The notes beneath the pieces were generated by a model. That model saw nothing but the letters and a program-made list of their open reading frames with translations. It was not told the origin of the DNA and did no database searches. From positions 6,386,001-6,450,000 of the forward strand of contig OZ004582.1 in the NCBI GenBank assembly GCA_963924555.1: DNA of 64,000 nucleotides, written 5' to 3'. The position numbers were made by a program, and so were the translations under genes. This document shows, in pieces, positions 46,325-57,910 of this stretch. This DNA comes from Crambe crambe (taxonomy: Eukaryota > Porifera > Demospongiae > Poecilosclerida > Crambeidae). The number at the start of each line of letters is the position of its first letter. The stretch's first letter is position 1.

Positions 46325-47235
46325 GCATTGTGGTGACACATGGTATTGGTGACTCCTTGCCTAATGCCGCTACTGTTGGCCAGTCAAGTGATTCAGACTC
46401 ATCTAATCAGCTATCGGGTTCCCTCTGTGGGGTTTGTGGGTGTGGCACATGCACCGTTAATTCCTTCTTTCAAAATGGCTGCCCACGTCCCTCGCAGGTC
46501 TCAGCTTTGGCGTTTCCTTTTTTGGATCTATCACACATGGATAGCGATCACCAACGACTCAAACACCTTGGCAGGCTTTATTTAGAATACCAGATGATGG
46601 TTTGGAGGTTTACCACGTTAAAGAAGGACATTCATCGCTTGGTTACTGCAAGAAAGCTCACCTTCAACCATCTCAGTAGAATTCTGATTAAGCTTGACAG
46701 TTTCTTGCCCTCTATGCCACATGATGACAAAATGGCAGAAGTTAAGAAGCTGAGAACAGTTGCTAAATTGTTCAGTGTGTTACCAGAAGATGCCTCCCTT
46801 TTGGAGTATCACGTCTTTGAGGACATTGCGGAAGAATTGAACTTGAACGAAGGAAAGGATAAAGTGCACGAGTACAAGCAACAACTTGATACTTTCTGTA
46901 AGCGTGGAATCTTCGAGTGTCCCTCTTTTTCACCTACGAACAAAGCAAACCATTCAAACATGATTTTGATTCACAGAAATCATTCGAAAATGTGCATACA
47001 AGATCTCATCATGTTGCAGGATCAAGTGTGTGGTGTGCTCAGCGTCGTCTCCAACACTCTGTGCCTCTGTGTGGTCTCCAGGGCTCAAATGGACAATATC
47101 CAAATCATCTTTCGTATTCCGAACTTCGTGAAGGATGTGCTTAACCCCTTGAGTGCCGAGCAACAGAACTCACTCCGACAACTGGGATTTCTGCAGTGGA
47201 GTTTCTACACAGGGACAGACATCAGTTACGATGGC
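46325..47235 (+). CDS. exon of an uncharacterised sponge/cnidarian-type protein
   Basis: One long exon with an acceptor (CCTTAATAG, ending 46,324) and a strong donor (GGC|GTGAGT at 47,236), about 303 codons. It opens with a Ser-rich stretch, then CGVCGCGTC and GCPRPSQ, a helical region, a LLEYHVFEDIAEEL block, FCKRGIFECPSF, and LCLCVVSRAQMDNIQIIF followed by FRIPNFVKDVLNPLS. I recognise this order (CxxC header, GCPxP, helices, FCKRxxFECP, RIPxFVxxxxxPLS) from a large family of predicted proteins in sponges and cnidarians without known function, but I cannot name a domain entry. No in-frame ATG lies upstream inside the exon, so the first exon is missing or outside what I can see. The continuation 3' is also unresolved. 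Confidence 0.6.
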
Positions 47236-47436
47236 GTGAGTTGGATTTTTTTTATGACTACATACGTACGTGGCTGCCAGGGCTAGATATTCCCTTTGAT
47301 TGGTCAAAGACAACTTTAGTCGACATCTAGTCTGGGCCACAAAAAGTGGTCTTTATTGGGAGGTGGTCTCTGTATGGAGGTCAAAATGTCACTTTGGTGC
47401 TGGTCTTCAAACCACAAAGTCCAAAGTCCATTAAAA

Positions 47437-47437
<1 letters not shown>

Positions 47438-47467
<30 letters not shown>
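47438..47467. repeat. poly-C tract
   Basis: A run of about 30 C followed by a run of A. Confidence 0.9.
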
Positions 47468-47734
47468 ACCAAAAAAAAAAAAAAGATAGAGGGCTGGAGG
47501 CTGCTGTCAAGTTAGTCTTGTGGATTGCTTGTTAATTATTGATAATTTTGTTAATTGGTGAGGAATGTTTATTAAGAATGTTTATGAAGAAAAACCTTTA
47601 GTTATGGCATGGCTGGAAAATAATCATTGCAACCGACACTGATTTTAATTGAAAGCTCATGATCGATTGTGTGTACTTATATATGTACTTACAAATACAG
47701 TGAAACCTGTTTCCTTATAGTGAGATAACCTCTT

Positions 47735-48110
47735 TATAACCTAACAGCACCTATTCCAGCTATTTCAACCTCCCTAGAGAGACCATCTCCCGCTCCACCA
47801 ACAGCACCTATTCCAGCTATTTCAACCTTTCTATGAAGAGACCATTTCTCTATTAAGGCCACTCCACCATGTCCCAACAGCACCTATTCCAGCTATGTAT
47901 TTCAACCTCCACCTCCCTATTAAATGCACTCTTGCCATGTCCCAACAGCCTGCTACACATAAGAGACCACCTCTCTATTAAAGGCTACTCCACCATGTCC
48001 CAATTGCCAGTGTATTTCAGCCCTATAAATATGAGGCCACTCCACTGTGTCCCAACAGCAAAATCCCAAAGACACCACCTCTTTATCAAAGGCTACTCTC
48101 TCCTGGTGGC
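47735..48110. repeat. tandem repeat, AACAGCACCTATTCCAGCTA unit
   Basis: About five diverged units of 70-85 bp with CAGCACCTATTCCAGCTATT, GAGACCA(T/C)CTCTCTATT and CCACTCCACCATGTCCCA. The inverse of this family recurs at about 625-960, 9,850-10,020 and 48,850-48,970, so it is a dispersed repeat of this genome. Confidence 0.8.
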
Positions 48111-48208
48111 TCGTAGGTGGTTATGTCACTGTACATGGAGTAACATATAACCTATCTGCACATTTTGCATTCAAAAAGATGATTGTGGTGTGTTTATTTT
48201 TATGACAG

Positions 48209-51200
48209 ATGCAGCTTGCCAATCAGTTGCTGTCCACAGAAGCTTTAAGTAGCTTGGTCAACCACGCTGCCACCACCGGAGGAGGAGGGGCAGGAGGTGG
48301 AGGACACTCTTCAAATGTAAGGAAGGCTCGTACAGTACTGTCCATTGTCAGGAAGGTTTGGAGGATGGGTGGATGCAATTCTATCCTATAGTTTATGCAA
48401 CAACTGCATGGGATTGTATAGGATTAGGTCCTACTACCATATTTATCACTCTTCATGGACAGCCTGAAATCTACATACCTAATTATGTCATGTGATAAAT
48501 TATGTGTGGTTATTAAACAAACCAAAACAACAACAACAACAACAACAACAACAAAGACAAGACAATAAAAAAAAAAACAAACTTTTCCCACACATTTATT
48601 TCCTCCCCTATACTGTGTCTTGTGTACATGTGAATTTGATAACTTTGGACCTGAAAATTTTTGTGATCCTGATCCATTCCAAAGTTCAGGTTATGACGGA
48701 TTGGTAGCTCTGATAGCTGGTGTGTAGTTATGGTTGCTACACTAATAATCTTGCAAAAATAACAATTGTTGTAGTCTCGCATGCCTACACTTACTGTCAG
48801 TGAAAAACTGCTCACTGTGACCACCACCCACCATGCATATATGCCAGGCTTAATTAGAATTAGATGGTGGTCTCTTTAGGGAGGTCAAAATAGCCTGAGG
48901 GTGTTGGACATGGCAGAATGGCCTTAATAGAGAGGTGGTGTCTTTAGAGGTCAAAATAGCTGGAATAGCAGTTACAAGACATTTTTGAGTCAATTCTTCA
49001 TTTATTTTCTGCACCAATTTTTCTATCATAGCTATACGCTTAAAACTGATGTTAGGTCATCATGTCTGGACAATAATAGAGTGTTACTGTGAGCCCTGAG
49101 GGTGTTATGTTGCACAGAAGCTTCTATTAATAGAGAGCTGGTCTCTTTGATTACACAGTTCTTGACTACATTATTGTCTCTGACAAGCTGCAGCATACCA
49201 TAATGGGAAAGCTTTGTGCAATTAGAGAGTGTGTTATCTCTAAGTAGGGATGGCAGGTCAAAGGTCATAAGATTGTATAAACAAAAAAAAAAAAAAACTC
49301 TTCAACTGCCATTGGCTAGCTATAGGCAGTGGATGTAACATGTTTTCATATTATAATGAGGCTGCAGCATCCCAGCTAGATGTAGGCCATCCCTACTTAA
49401 CCTTTGAACTCATAGTAATAATACAGGAATTTATGTAGTTCACCCTTCAATTTTGAAAAATCTCACATGGTATTTTTAAAATCAATTTTCCAATGTTGAG
49501 ACACAGTACAAGAGTTATGCATTAAAACTACTGATGCTTATTTTTAATAGCTCGCAGAAGTTCCAAGAAGTGAAGAGGCTTCTTCTGATGATGATGACGA
49601 TGATGAACCATCTAGAAAGAAGCTGAAGCCAGCCCCGGGGAAGAAGACCAGGGGGAGAGTAAAGATACCAATGGAGTACATCAAGAATAAGTTGAGGAGA
49701 TATACCACCTTCTCTAAGAGAAAGTCCAACATCATGAAGAAGGCTTATGAGTTGAGCACGCTAACTGGTACACAGGTGAGTTTCGATATTATACTAGGTG
49801 TGCTTCATTTGGAGTAACTGGGCATGCTCACTGATACACACACCTGTCAGGTGTACTTCATATCAGAGAGAGCAGTAGCTCTCTCTGTGTAGGGATGACG
49901 TGAATGCCCGCATATAGATTAATACAAAAGTGAAATTCTAGTTCCCCAGCAAGTATTTTTGGATAAATCTACTCCAAATTCTACCAGCTATGATCATCGA
50001 TCCTCTAAAGAGTCGATGTAAAAGGAGACAGGTACTATGGAGCACAGTACTCGACTAACGAAGCCATAATATGCATGCTCACATGTATTTGAATTATTTG
50101 AGATTATGATGTTACTCAGCTAGCTAAGCTCTATGTGCATGGACTATTCTATCAACTCGGGGATTTTAAAATTTTTAGATTCACCGATCCATCTACTGGT
50201 AGACTCTATTTCAGATTCATCTGCATTCTCGACCTCCAAGTATAGCTGAACATTTCAAGTCTTGACTCACTGATATAATCATTAGGCTGCTATGCTATTG
50301 GAGAACTATACATAGTCTTTCATCTGTCCCTGCATACACATAGAAGAATGAACTCTTGCATTTATGTGTACATACATAAAACCATAAAGAGAGAAAAAAA
50401 CCAGAAACAAGTGAGGGAAAAAACATTTCTGTGAAATGAAAAAAATTTTTTAAAAATGTAGGGATAACCATGGCTCAAAAAAATAAGGAAACAAGGGTAG
50501 GGATGAAGGATGGAAATGGGTTCAGCCAGCAATCCCTATATATACGTCAGGTACCGGTAGATAATGTAGGGATTGTTGGCTGGATATACGGAACAATGAT
50601 TGAACCCATTTCCATCCTTCATCCCTACCCTTGTTTCCTTACTTTTTTGAGCAATGGTTGTCTCTACATTTTTAAAAAAATTTTTTTCATTTTTTCTCAT
50701 TGATACTACCGCTGGTACATAGGTGTGCTTCATTTGGAATAATAATATAACTGGACATGCATGTGCTTCATTTGGAGTAATAATATACTGGGCATACTCA
50801 CTGGTATTATATTGAGAGTCTTTAATGGTTTATACGTAGGTATGTAGTAACTGGTAACCTTTCCTCCTTCAAGATGATCTATGGTATGAAGTCTACATTA
50901 ACTTAATGTAATGTTGTTACTAGGTGATGCTGATGGTCGCTTCGGAAACGGGTCATGTTTACACATTTGCCACACCCAAACTTCAGCCAATGATCACATC
51001 CGAAACTGGAAAGGCACTGATCCAAACGTGTCTCCATCAACCCGATCCTGCTCCCCAATCCACTGATGAGGACACACAGGAGAGGATCAGGATGTCCTCT
51101 TCTGGCTACGAGGAGACAGATCTGGGTGGGTACCTCCCTGGTGGTGGGAGTGGCTCTGGGGGTGCTGGAGGAGGAGGGAGTAATGGTGCTGGAGGCGGTG

Positions 51201-51334
51201 ACAGTGGAAAAGAAAAGGTATAGAATTGCTTATATAATTTTGAAATTGCTAGTGTTGTGTGTCTGGTAACTAATTTGTTTGATTATGAATCTACCGATTT
51301 GAATTTACCAGCAAACCCTGTTATTGTTGTCATC

Positions 51335-51365
<31 letters not shown>

Positions 51366-51878
51366 GCCAAGATACTAATACTCTGCTCTGCTTTATCGAC
51401 TCTGTGACTCTTGATTAGCAAGATACTGTGTATTGGTCTGGCTTCATATCCCCCCATATAGCACTTAGCTAGATTTTAGAGGAGCAATTGTATTGATGTG
51501 ATAAGATTCATAAACTGTTTTTCAGGATCCTTTCTTTATAGGTTGATTTTATGATCAGTGATTTTCATTTTTCTATCTGATTGCTATCCATTCTTATCAC
51601 TGCCACAGAATTATTCTTCCTCGTCTTCATCCCTCCTCCCTTCTTCGGTGAACCACAGGATGCCGTCTATCTACAACCCTCCCCCTCCCTCTTTGCCGCC
51701 CTCTCTCGCCAACGAGCTGCTCCCCGGTGGAATGCTACAATCCCTCGTCACTTCCTCCTCCCAGTCTCTCCTTCCTCCCCCACTAATTTCTCCTGATGTT
51801 TATTCCCCCACTGCTGCAGCTGAGGACAATGATCAAGTCAGGGAATCTGTTCTTGGGTCACACTCTCCTGGGTCTTAG
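48209..51878 (+). CDS. SRF: serum response factor (MADS-box transcription factor), 298 aa
   Basis: Four phase-0 exons: 48,209-48,316, 49,551-49,775, 50,924-51,217 and 51,609-51,878 (stop TAG). Residues 49-54 are six Asp (a likely acidic/CK2 region), followed by a basic RKK. The MADS domain starts at about residue 66 (GKKTRGRVKIPMEYI), continues RRYTTFSKRKSNIMKKAYEL, and runs through the SRF-specific extension VASETGHVYTFATPKLQPMI. Outside this are Gly-rich and Pro/Ser-rich stretches as in other SRFs. It binds CC(A/T)6GG (CArG) boxes as a nuclear dimer and works with ternary complex factors or MRTF. The start ATG directly follows an AG acceptor-like site, so a 5' UTR exon probably lies upstream. 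The near-vertebrate MADS sequence makes this call very secure. Confidence 0.97.
48528..48556. repeat. (CAA)n microsatellite
   Basis: About nine CAA units in SRF intron 1. A smaller one is at 42,485-42,506. Confidence 0.85.
50472..50655. mobile_element. hairpin end of the element partnered with 29,990-30,720
   Basis: Two arms of about 60 bp (AAGGAAACAAGGGTAGGGAT and its inverse, then GAAATGGGTTC / GAACCCATTTC) flank a short centre with TAGGGATTGTTGGCTGG. The remainder of the element extends left to about 49,950. It sits in SRF intron 2, just before exon 3. Confidence 0.8.
51335..51361. repeat. poly-T tract
   Basis: About 27 T in SRF intron 3. Confidence 0.9.
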
Positions 51879-52260
51879 CTAACTTGAAAGTAATGTTTTA
51901 TATTATTATTGTTGTATAATTATTGTATTTTTTTTGTAAATATTAATGTGTGAAAATCAGCCCATCAAAAATTTATAGCTATCCTATATAATGATTTGAG
52001 TTTTATTGTTCTTTTGTCCATTGACAATACTTTTGAAAAAAAAAACTTTTCGCGCTACTGCCAGCCGAGTGCCAGGTCGATTGAAAGAAATGGGAAATGG
52101 GTCGCTACATGTGTAGAGCTAGTTTTAGCGCGAGCGTGCTCGCTCCGTAATAACAACGATCTTTACCAACTTCGGTGCACAATAGTTCTTTGTTCTTCGA
52201 ATTGGATAATGAAGAACGGCTGTCATATTTTCTCCAATCAAATTACTAGTAGGTGACACC

Positions 52261-53295
52261 ATGAAGGTGAACTCCGTTGCATTTTTGGTTCTAATATTAC
52301 CGCTAATCTTCGCTGCTATAAATACAGCAATATCACAAGGAGAATCTGTTGAAGTGTTGCATGAAATCACTTGGGAAGCGTACTACCCTGACAGTGGTCG
52401 GACAGAAACCGGTGCAAGTGTCCTCCACCTTCCTTTTAGCCCCCTTAATCGAAAAAAAGAGGTGATCCACTCTGAGCGGTCAAAGAGAAGGATATTTGGT
52501 GATGACGACAGAGTAAAGATTGATCCAGCGTCAGATGGAGACAAGTTTCCATACTCAGCAGAGATGAGGGTATCCACTGGTTGTTCAGGAATCATGATCA
52601 CCAAAAAGCATGTCCTCACAGCTGCTCACTGTGTCCATGATGGCACTTCGTATCGACCTTCTGCACTCTTTCTCCTCCGAGCGGGATACCTCTTGCATGA
52701 TGGAAGCACGAAATGGTCCTTTGTGAGGCGTTTCTTCATTCCAAGTCAGTGGAAGAACCTCACAGCAAACAGACGGCATATGTACTCAGATTGGGACGAT
52801 TACGACATAGCTGTTTTAGAAATGGTGTCAGACATGAGCGGAAAAAGAGATTTCATCCCTCCTGGCCTGAGCGAGATGTTTTGTGATAACAGAAAGACAA
52901 TTCATGGTGCAGGATCAAGAGTGGAATATGTCAGCTTTCCTGACGACAAGACAAGGGAAGCTATGTGGTATGTTCAAACTGATATTTTGACCGAATCCCC
53001 ACATTTGATATATTTTCGAGGCGACGCATGGCATGGTTGTTCAGGTGCTGGTCTTTATGCATGGGACTACAATGAAAGCTCAAAAAAGTACGAAAGACGA
53101 ACGATAGGTGTTTTATCAGGAAATAGAAATACAGAAGCTATTGCGAGTATCCATGGAAACTTCAATGTAGCTGCAAGGCTGAATGCAGTAAACTTTATGC
53201 TTGTTTGTCACTGGATTGGGGCCGAGGAAGAGTGTAAAAAGAGATACAGGAAGTATCTGGATCCTAGTAAACATAATGATCTCTGCAGACAATAA
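52261..53295 (+). CDS. PRSS23-like secreted serine protease, 344 aa, single exon
   Basis: The start is followed by a hydrophobic signal peptide (about 1-25). RSKRRIFG (73-80) is a basic, furin-like cleavage point before the S1 fold. The catalytic triad is visible: His123 in LTAAHC, Asp182 in DYDIAVLE and Ser261 in GCSGAGLYAW. The spacing and the GCSGAG and NVAARLN motifs match the PRSS23/PRSS35 family rather than digestive trypsins (no GDSGGP). Vertebrate PRSS23 also has its coding region in one exon. The poly(A) signal AATAAA (53,291-53,296) overlaps the stop codon, implying a very short 3' UTR. The substrate is unknown; the protein is presumably extracellular. Confidence 0.92.
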   Translation: MKVNSVAFLVLILPLIFAAINTAISQGESVEVLHEITWEAYYPDSGRTETGASVLHLPFSPLNRKKEVIHSERSKRRIFGDDDRVKIDPASDGDKFPYSAEMRVSTGCSGIMITKKHVLTAAHCVHDGTSYRPSALFLLRAGYLLHDGSTKWSFVRRFFIPSQWKNLTANRRHMYSDWDDYDIAVLEMVSDMSGKRDFIPPGLSEMFCDNRKTIHGAGSRVEYVSFPDDKTREAMWYVQTDILTESPHLIYFRGDAWHGCSGAGLYAWDYNESSKKYERRTIGVLSGNRNTEAIASIHGNFNVAARLNAVNFMLVCHWIGAEEECKKRYRKYLDPSKHNDLCRQ

Positions 53296-55686
53296 ACTGC
53301 TTCACCACTTTTAATACTCTTTATTAATTTTGAAGTATGAGTTATGAGTTGTAATCTTTAAGCTGTATGAATAATAACTGATTACCACACATATTAACCA
53401 GGATTGGAAATGCAATATAAACTGCCCGGCCTCCTTATGCATGCCTGCATTAATTAATACTATGATAATATTAAAATTAGTAGGGTATCGAATGTGCAGC
53501 CATTGATCCTGGTGACTTCTTCATCACCTTCTTGTTTTCTTCCCAAACTATGAGTGAAGATGTTGAAGCCTCCCTCTTAGTCGATCAAATCATTGAACTT
53601 TTTCTTGGCACACGTTTGTAAAGTAGCTATAGGACTTTTGATCCTGTTCTTCATCTGTTTTTCTCTTGTGGAAATACTGAGGGAATATAGCTAGCTAGTC
53701 TGGGTGGCTTGGATGAGGATGAGGTTGGACATCATCTAGCTCAAAGCCATATTTGTACAAGCTAGTTAATAGAAAACAAGTCAAATTAATGAAGGAGCCA
53801 GTGGAAAAGGTTATTAGTTGATGAAGAAAAGGTCATTAGTGAAGGGACAATAATTATTTTAAAGCAGGGGTGTACGTATTCACAGAATTTTGAGTGGTCA
53901 GGTGTGCTTGTGCAAGGAAAATTTTTGGATGGACATGCCCACTTTATCTGCTTGGGTCATGGTGCTTCGTAGGTGTGGAGATAATAAAAGTGGTCTGGTG
54001 AAAACCGGACCAACCGGAGTGGTGGATACACCCCTGTAAAGTGTCCTTTGGGTAAGGCTATAATAGTTTTTCACTGAACAGCTGCTTCTCATTTGCCACA
54101 TCTCTCTTTGTCAGCTTATTGGAAACCGTTGGCCAAAAGCTGAGTCCTTTGCATATCCATAAGAGTCTGGGGGGTTTCTTAACTTGAAACTATTAGCTAA
54201 TTAAAGGGTGGCCCTATCCAAATAGTCCATCATAGCTAGTAGCTGCCCCCTATAAACTCTCAAAAGAGAGCTAGCTTTCTTCCTGCCACCTTTGGGGCCA
54301 GCAGAAGTGTCCTGATTAGAAGTGTTTCAGGGGTGGATTTGTATCAGAGCTGTGATTGTACTTCCTGATCTTCCCCAACCCTAGTTGTGCCTCTTAGCTC
54401 AGATTGCACTAGCTAGCTATAGTTACATCCAGTCTACTAATAAGGGGATCAAACGGGCTGTATTTTATAGGCATGTACGTAGCTTTATTTTGTATAGAGT
54501 GACATGTAGCTACTGGTAGTTACTTCTAGATTGTCCTTTGTTGAGAGGTTTGGACTGTCAAACATACATTTTTACGGATGATCTAATAAACCACACCCAA
54601 AATACACATATCCCATAGACCATACCCCACAGATTAAAATTTGCTTAATTCATTATGGGATCCACTCCTGACTTACGTATTTAAGGACACTTCCAGACAC
54701 CTCCTTAATCAGGGCACTTAAAAGTACATGTCTGTAGCATCAGTGGCTATCAGCCTATCACATGTCACATGAGGCCTATCACATGCCTGATGGTATAACA
54801 ACACTTCCACAAGTCTCAATAGATACTTCAGAAACTTTTTCAATTCATATTAGGAGGAATGAAAAAAAAGCTAGCTAGCTACCTACCTTCCATTACAGAG
54901 ATAACATTTACCTGTGATCAATAAAGAGTATGGCTAACTTCATAGTCACTAGAGTAGCTAGCTACACTAAACAAACAAAAAAAAACAAAAAACTAGCTAG
55001 CTATATTTATGTGTAGCTATAGCTACACTGTAAAAAATAAAGTATGCTATGGACACTTTGGTGTGTGAAAAGTCCATACCTATTGGGATAAAATGTCCCA
55101 ATACGGATACCAATGGTGTCCACAGCACACATTAATTTTGACTAGCTGCATGCTAGGTATAAATAATAGCATAACTAGCTAACTTCTTTTTTCTAGCTAG
55201 CAGCAGGCACTTAGTTGTTAGCTAACTATCACACTAGATAACTATAATACAGCTACAGGTGTGCAGGGGCCTGGGGTGATGAGAATGGTCAGACCACTTG
55301 AGTCAGTGTAGGGAATTCAAAGCCATTATAGCTAGCTAGCTATGTGAATGAAGTATTCAGGAGGCCACATAAAACTTATGTTATCTCCTAGACTAGTCAT
55401 AGCCTGATTGGCCTGATCATTTATATTCCCCAAGGGTGCATGCCTCCCCTTCTTGTGAGGACATGATTTGAATATAACCAATAGCCATTACCTAGACAAT
55501 TCTCTTATGCAATAGTTGATATTTTGTCTGTATGACTCTTTAGCTACATTAATTAACTGAAGCATGTAGAGGAACACAAAAAATAGTCCCGTACATGTAC
55601 AAATAATGTTACAGGTACTTAACTAAGATACAATTAGCAGTTATTCAACTCATGATCAAGATTTTACGTACCATTTCTCAAATTTC
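53296..55686. other. intergenic stretch with one MITE and TAGC-rich runs
   Basis: No gene was recognised. 53,864-54,037 is a small inverted-repeat element. 54,870-55,200 is dense in CTAGCTAG. Confidence 0.5.
53864..54037. mobile_element. small MITE, CAGGGGTGTA...TACACCCCTG
   Basis: The ends are inverted partners, and TAAAG lies on both borders. hAT-like in appearance. Confidence 0.65.
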
Positions 55687-55694
55687 TATAAAAG
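55687..55694 (+). promoter_or_regulatory. TATA box (TATAAAAG)
   Basis: A consensus TATA box 96 bp upstream of the start codon of the secreted repeat protein at 55,783. A transcription start near 55,718 is expected. Confidence 0.6.
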
Positions 55695-55782
55695 GCTGCT
55701 TCACAATTATAATCATTTCAGTCTTAGAGTCTTTGACTTCAAAAATCTGTTTGAATAAGAAGAAGGTCTACATAATTGAGTC

Positions 55783-56993
55783 ATGAAGCTTATCTTAATA
55801 TCAGTTGCGCTTTCATTTTTAGCAGCAAAGGATGCAAATGCATATTATTATCCTACAAAGAACCTGATAAGCATGGAGAATGCAATCGATGCCTTGCTTG
55901 ATGATGTGCTAGCAAGCAAGGGTTTAGATGAGATAAAACATGGAGTATCTAGCCTGGTGAGAGAAATACTTCAAAGTGAGGAGCTACAAGATCTTAAGAT
56001 TGCAGCTTATAATTTCATCCGTGAGTTTGTGATGAATAATGACTTGGCATCAATGGAATCAGTAACAGCAGAAGCTGTTCGCTCAGCTGTATCTAGTAAG
56101 TAGCTATAAGCTATACTTTGTTGTTGTGACTGTTGTCATAGTTGTCGTGATTGTTGTCATAATTGTTGTGATTGTTATCATAGTTGTGATTGTCATCATA
56201 GTTGTCGTGATTGTTGTCATAGTTGTCGTGATTGTTGTCATAGTTGGTGTGATTGTTGTCATAGTTATTGTCATAGTTGGTGTGATTGTTGTCATAGTTG
56301 GTGTGATTGTTGTCATAGTTGGTGTGATTGTTATCATAGTTGTTATCATTGCACATTCTTAGCTACAACCATCAAGCATTGCATGTTTGTTTCATTTTGT
56401 TGTTGTTGTTGTAGATTGAAATTATGTATTATTATCTTCCAGGTGTCAAGAAAATAGCTGTAAGAAAAATGGTAGGAGAGGAAAGTGGACCAAAAGAACC
56501 TATCAAGGTACAAGCTGCACCAGAAGTAAAGAGAGTGAGTGAGGAGGAGGAACCCAAGGGACCCGTTAAGGGAGCGAGCGAGGAGAAGGGACCCAAGGGA
56601 CCCGTGAAAGCTCCCGGAGAAAAGGGAGCGAGTGAGGAGAAGGGACCCAAGGGACCCATCAAAGGAGTCAGGAGAATGCTGGGATCCAAGGAACCCGCAA
56701 AAGGAGTAAAGGGACCCAAGGCACCCGTCAAGGGAATGAGCGAGGAGAAGGGACCCAAGGCACCCGTAAAAGGAGTTAAGGGGATGAGTGAGGAGGAGGA
56801 ACCCAAGGAACCCGTCAATGGAGTAAAGGGAGTGAGCAAGGAGGAGGAGTCAATGGAAACTAAAGGAGATCAAGCTAGACGGGTATTAATTGAACAACTT
56901 TCGCATGTCAAGGCTATGTTTAGGAAGTATATACTGAAACAAATGTCTGAGAAGGTACGTAGGTATAGATATGTAGCTCGATCTGTATCTTAA
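55783..56993 (+). CDS. secreted Lys/Glu/Pro-repeat protein, about 276-287 aa
   Basis: Exon 1 is 55,783-56,095 (donor GTAAGT) and exon 2 begins at 56,443; phase 1 fits. A clear signal peptide ends near AKDANA (about residue 20). The first half is helical (DALLDDVLASKGLDEIKHGV and similar). Exon 2 encodes imperfect repeats of the type EEKGPKGPVKG/KGPKAPVKG, alternating acidic EEE and basic Lys, then a helical tail. If the donor GAAG|GTACGT at 56,955 is used, an acceptor at 57,376-57,377 adds TAT TAA, ending the protein at 276 aa; reading through gives 287 aa. The function is unknown. Charged repeat proteins of this sort can be matrix or mineral-associated, but that is only a guess. Confidence 0.75.
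56115..56350. repeat. intronic minisatellite, 15-21-bp units
   Basis: Units of the type GTTGTCATAGTTGTCGTGATT fill the intron of the secreted repeat gene. Because units are multiples of three, three frames stay open by chance. Confidence 0.9.
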
Positions 56994-57910
56994 TTAATTT
57001 CAAATTTCAAAAATCATTTAATAGCTAGATCTAGAGTGCATGGGTGATCAGCTCTCTGTCAGCTGCTCATTAGCTAACCACTTGTGACCCAGCCTTTGCC
57101 CTTTGTAATATATAGAGAGGTTGTCATCTCTTTTGGAGTGTAGCTATTGTTAAGAGGTTCGTCCTCTTTCGGAGAGTGTATATACAAAGGTGTTCCTTAC
57201 AATGTCTTAACTCTTTCGGAGTGTACTTTACCAGTTTACCTTATCATTGGGGAGCATTGCAACCACTATAGCTAACTCTGTAACTGATCCATGAAGCAGT
57301 GCACAATAATAATAATAATAATAATAATAATGTGGGGGAATTCAGTGTAATCATTCAATGTTTTCTTCTTCCTGCAGTATTAAAAGCTTGTGCACATGGA
57401 CATTTCTGATATAACTGTGTCTACATGTAGCTAGTTAGCTACATAGCTATTATAGTCAGCATAACTTTTCACATTATTATCATTAAGCTACATGCATACG
57501 AGCTAGCAGCTAACTAGCTATAATATTATAGCTAACTGTGATTTTTTCCCCTTAGAATTGCTATTAAAAATTCTCTTTGTATATAATATTGCCTGTAGCT
57601 ATGTGTAACTATGTGTGGGTGAGGGTGGCTAGGTGGCAGGTCAAAAAGAAATATTGAATGATGGGATAGTTAGCTACTTACGTATGAGGTCAAACAATTG
57701 AAGCATTGATAGTCAGAGGAAATTATCATAGCTGCATGTTGATTCAAAGAGCAGCCAATTATATGGCTATTGTTCGATCTTTTTACAATGAAATAAAGCT
57801 AGCTATTCTACCTACATGCATATGTAACTACTAATCCAGTCTGAACAAGATTCAGTGTACATTCTATTGTGTGCTATTGGCATCATCCAAGATCCCAGAT
57901 TATAACATCC
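56994..57910. other. gap between secreted-protein genes
   Basis: Contains an (AAT)n run at 57,307-57,331, the possible last tiny exon of the preceding gene (57,378-57,383), and a GGTTCGTCCTCTTTCGGAG-type dispersed repeat (57,110-57,230). Nothing else is supported. Confidence 0.4.

Noticed and set aside
46325..48316. Fusion of the 46,325 exon with SRF
   Set aside because: SRF has its own ATG at the start of its first coding exon and a complete family layout; a fusion has no support beyond adjacency.
56104..56362. Open frames of about 80 codons on both strands (VVIVV-type and NYDNN-type)
   Set aside because: They are products of a minisatellite with units divisible by three, inside the intron of the secreted repeat gene.
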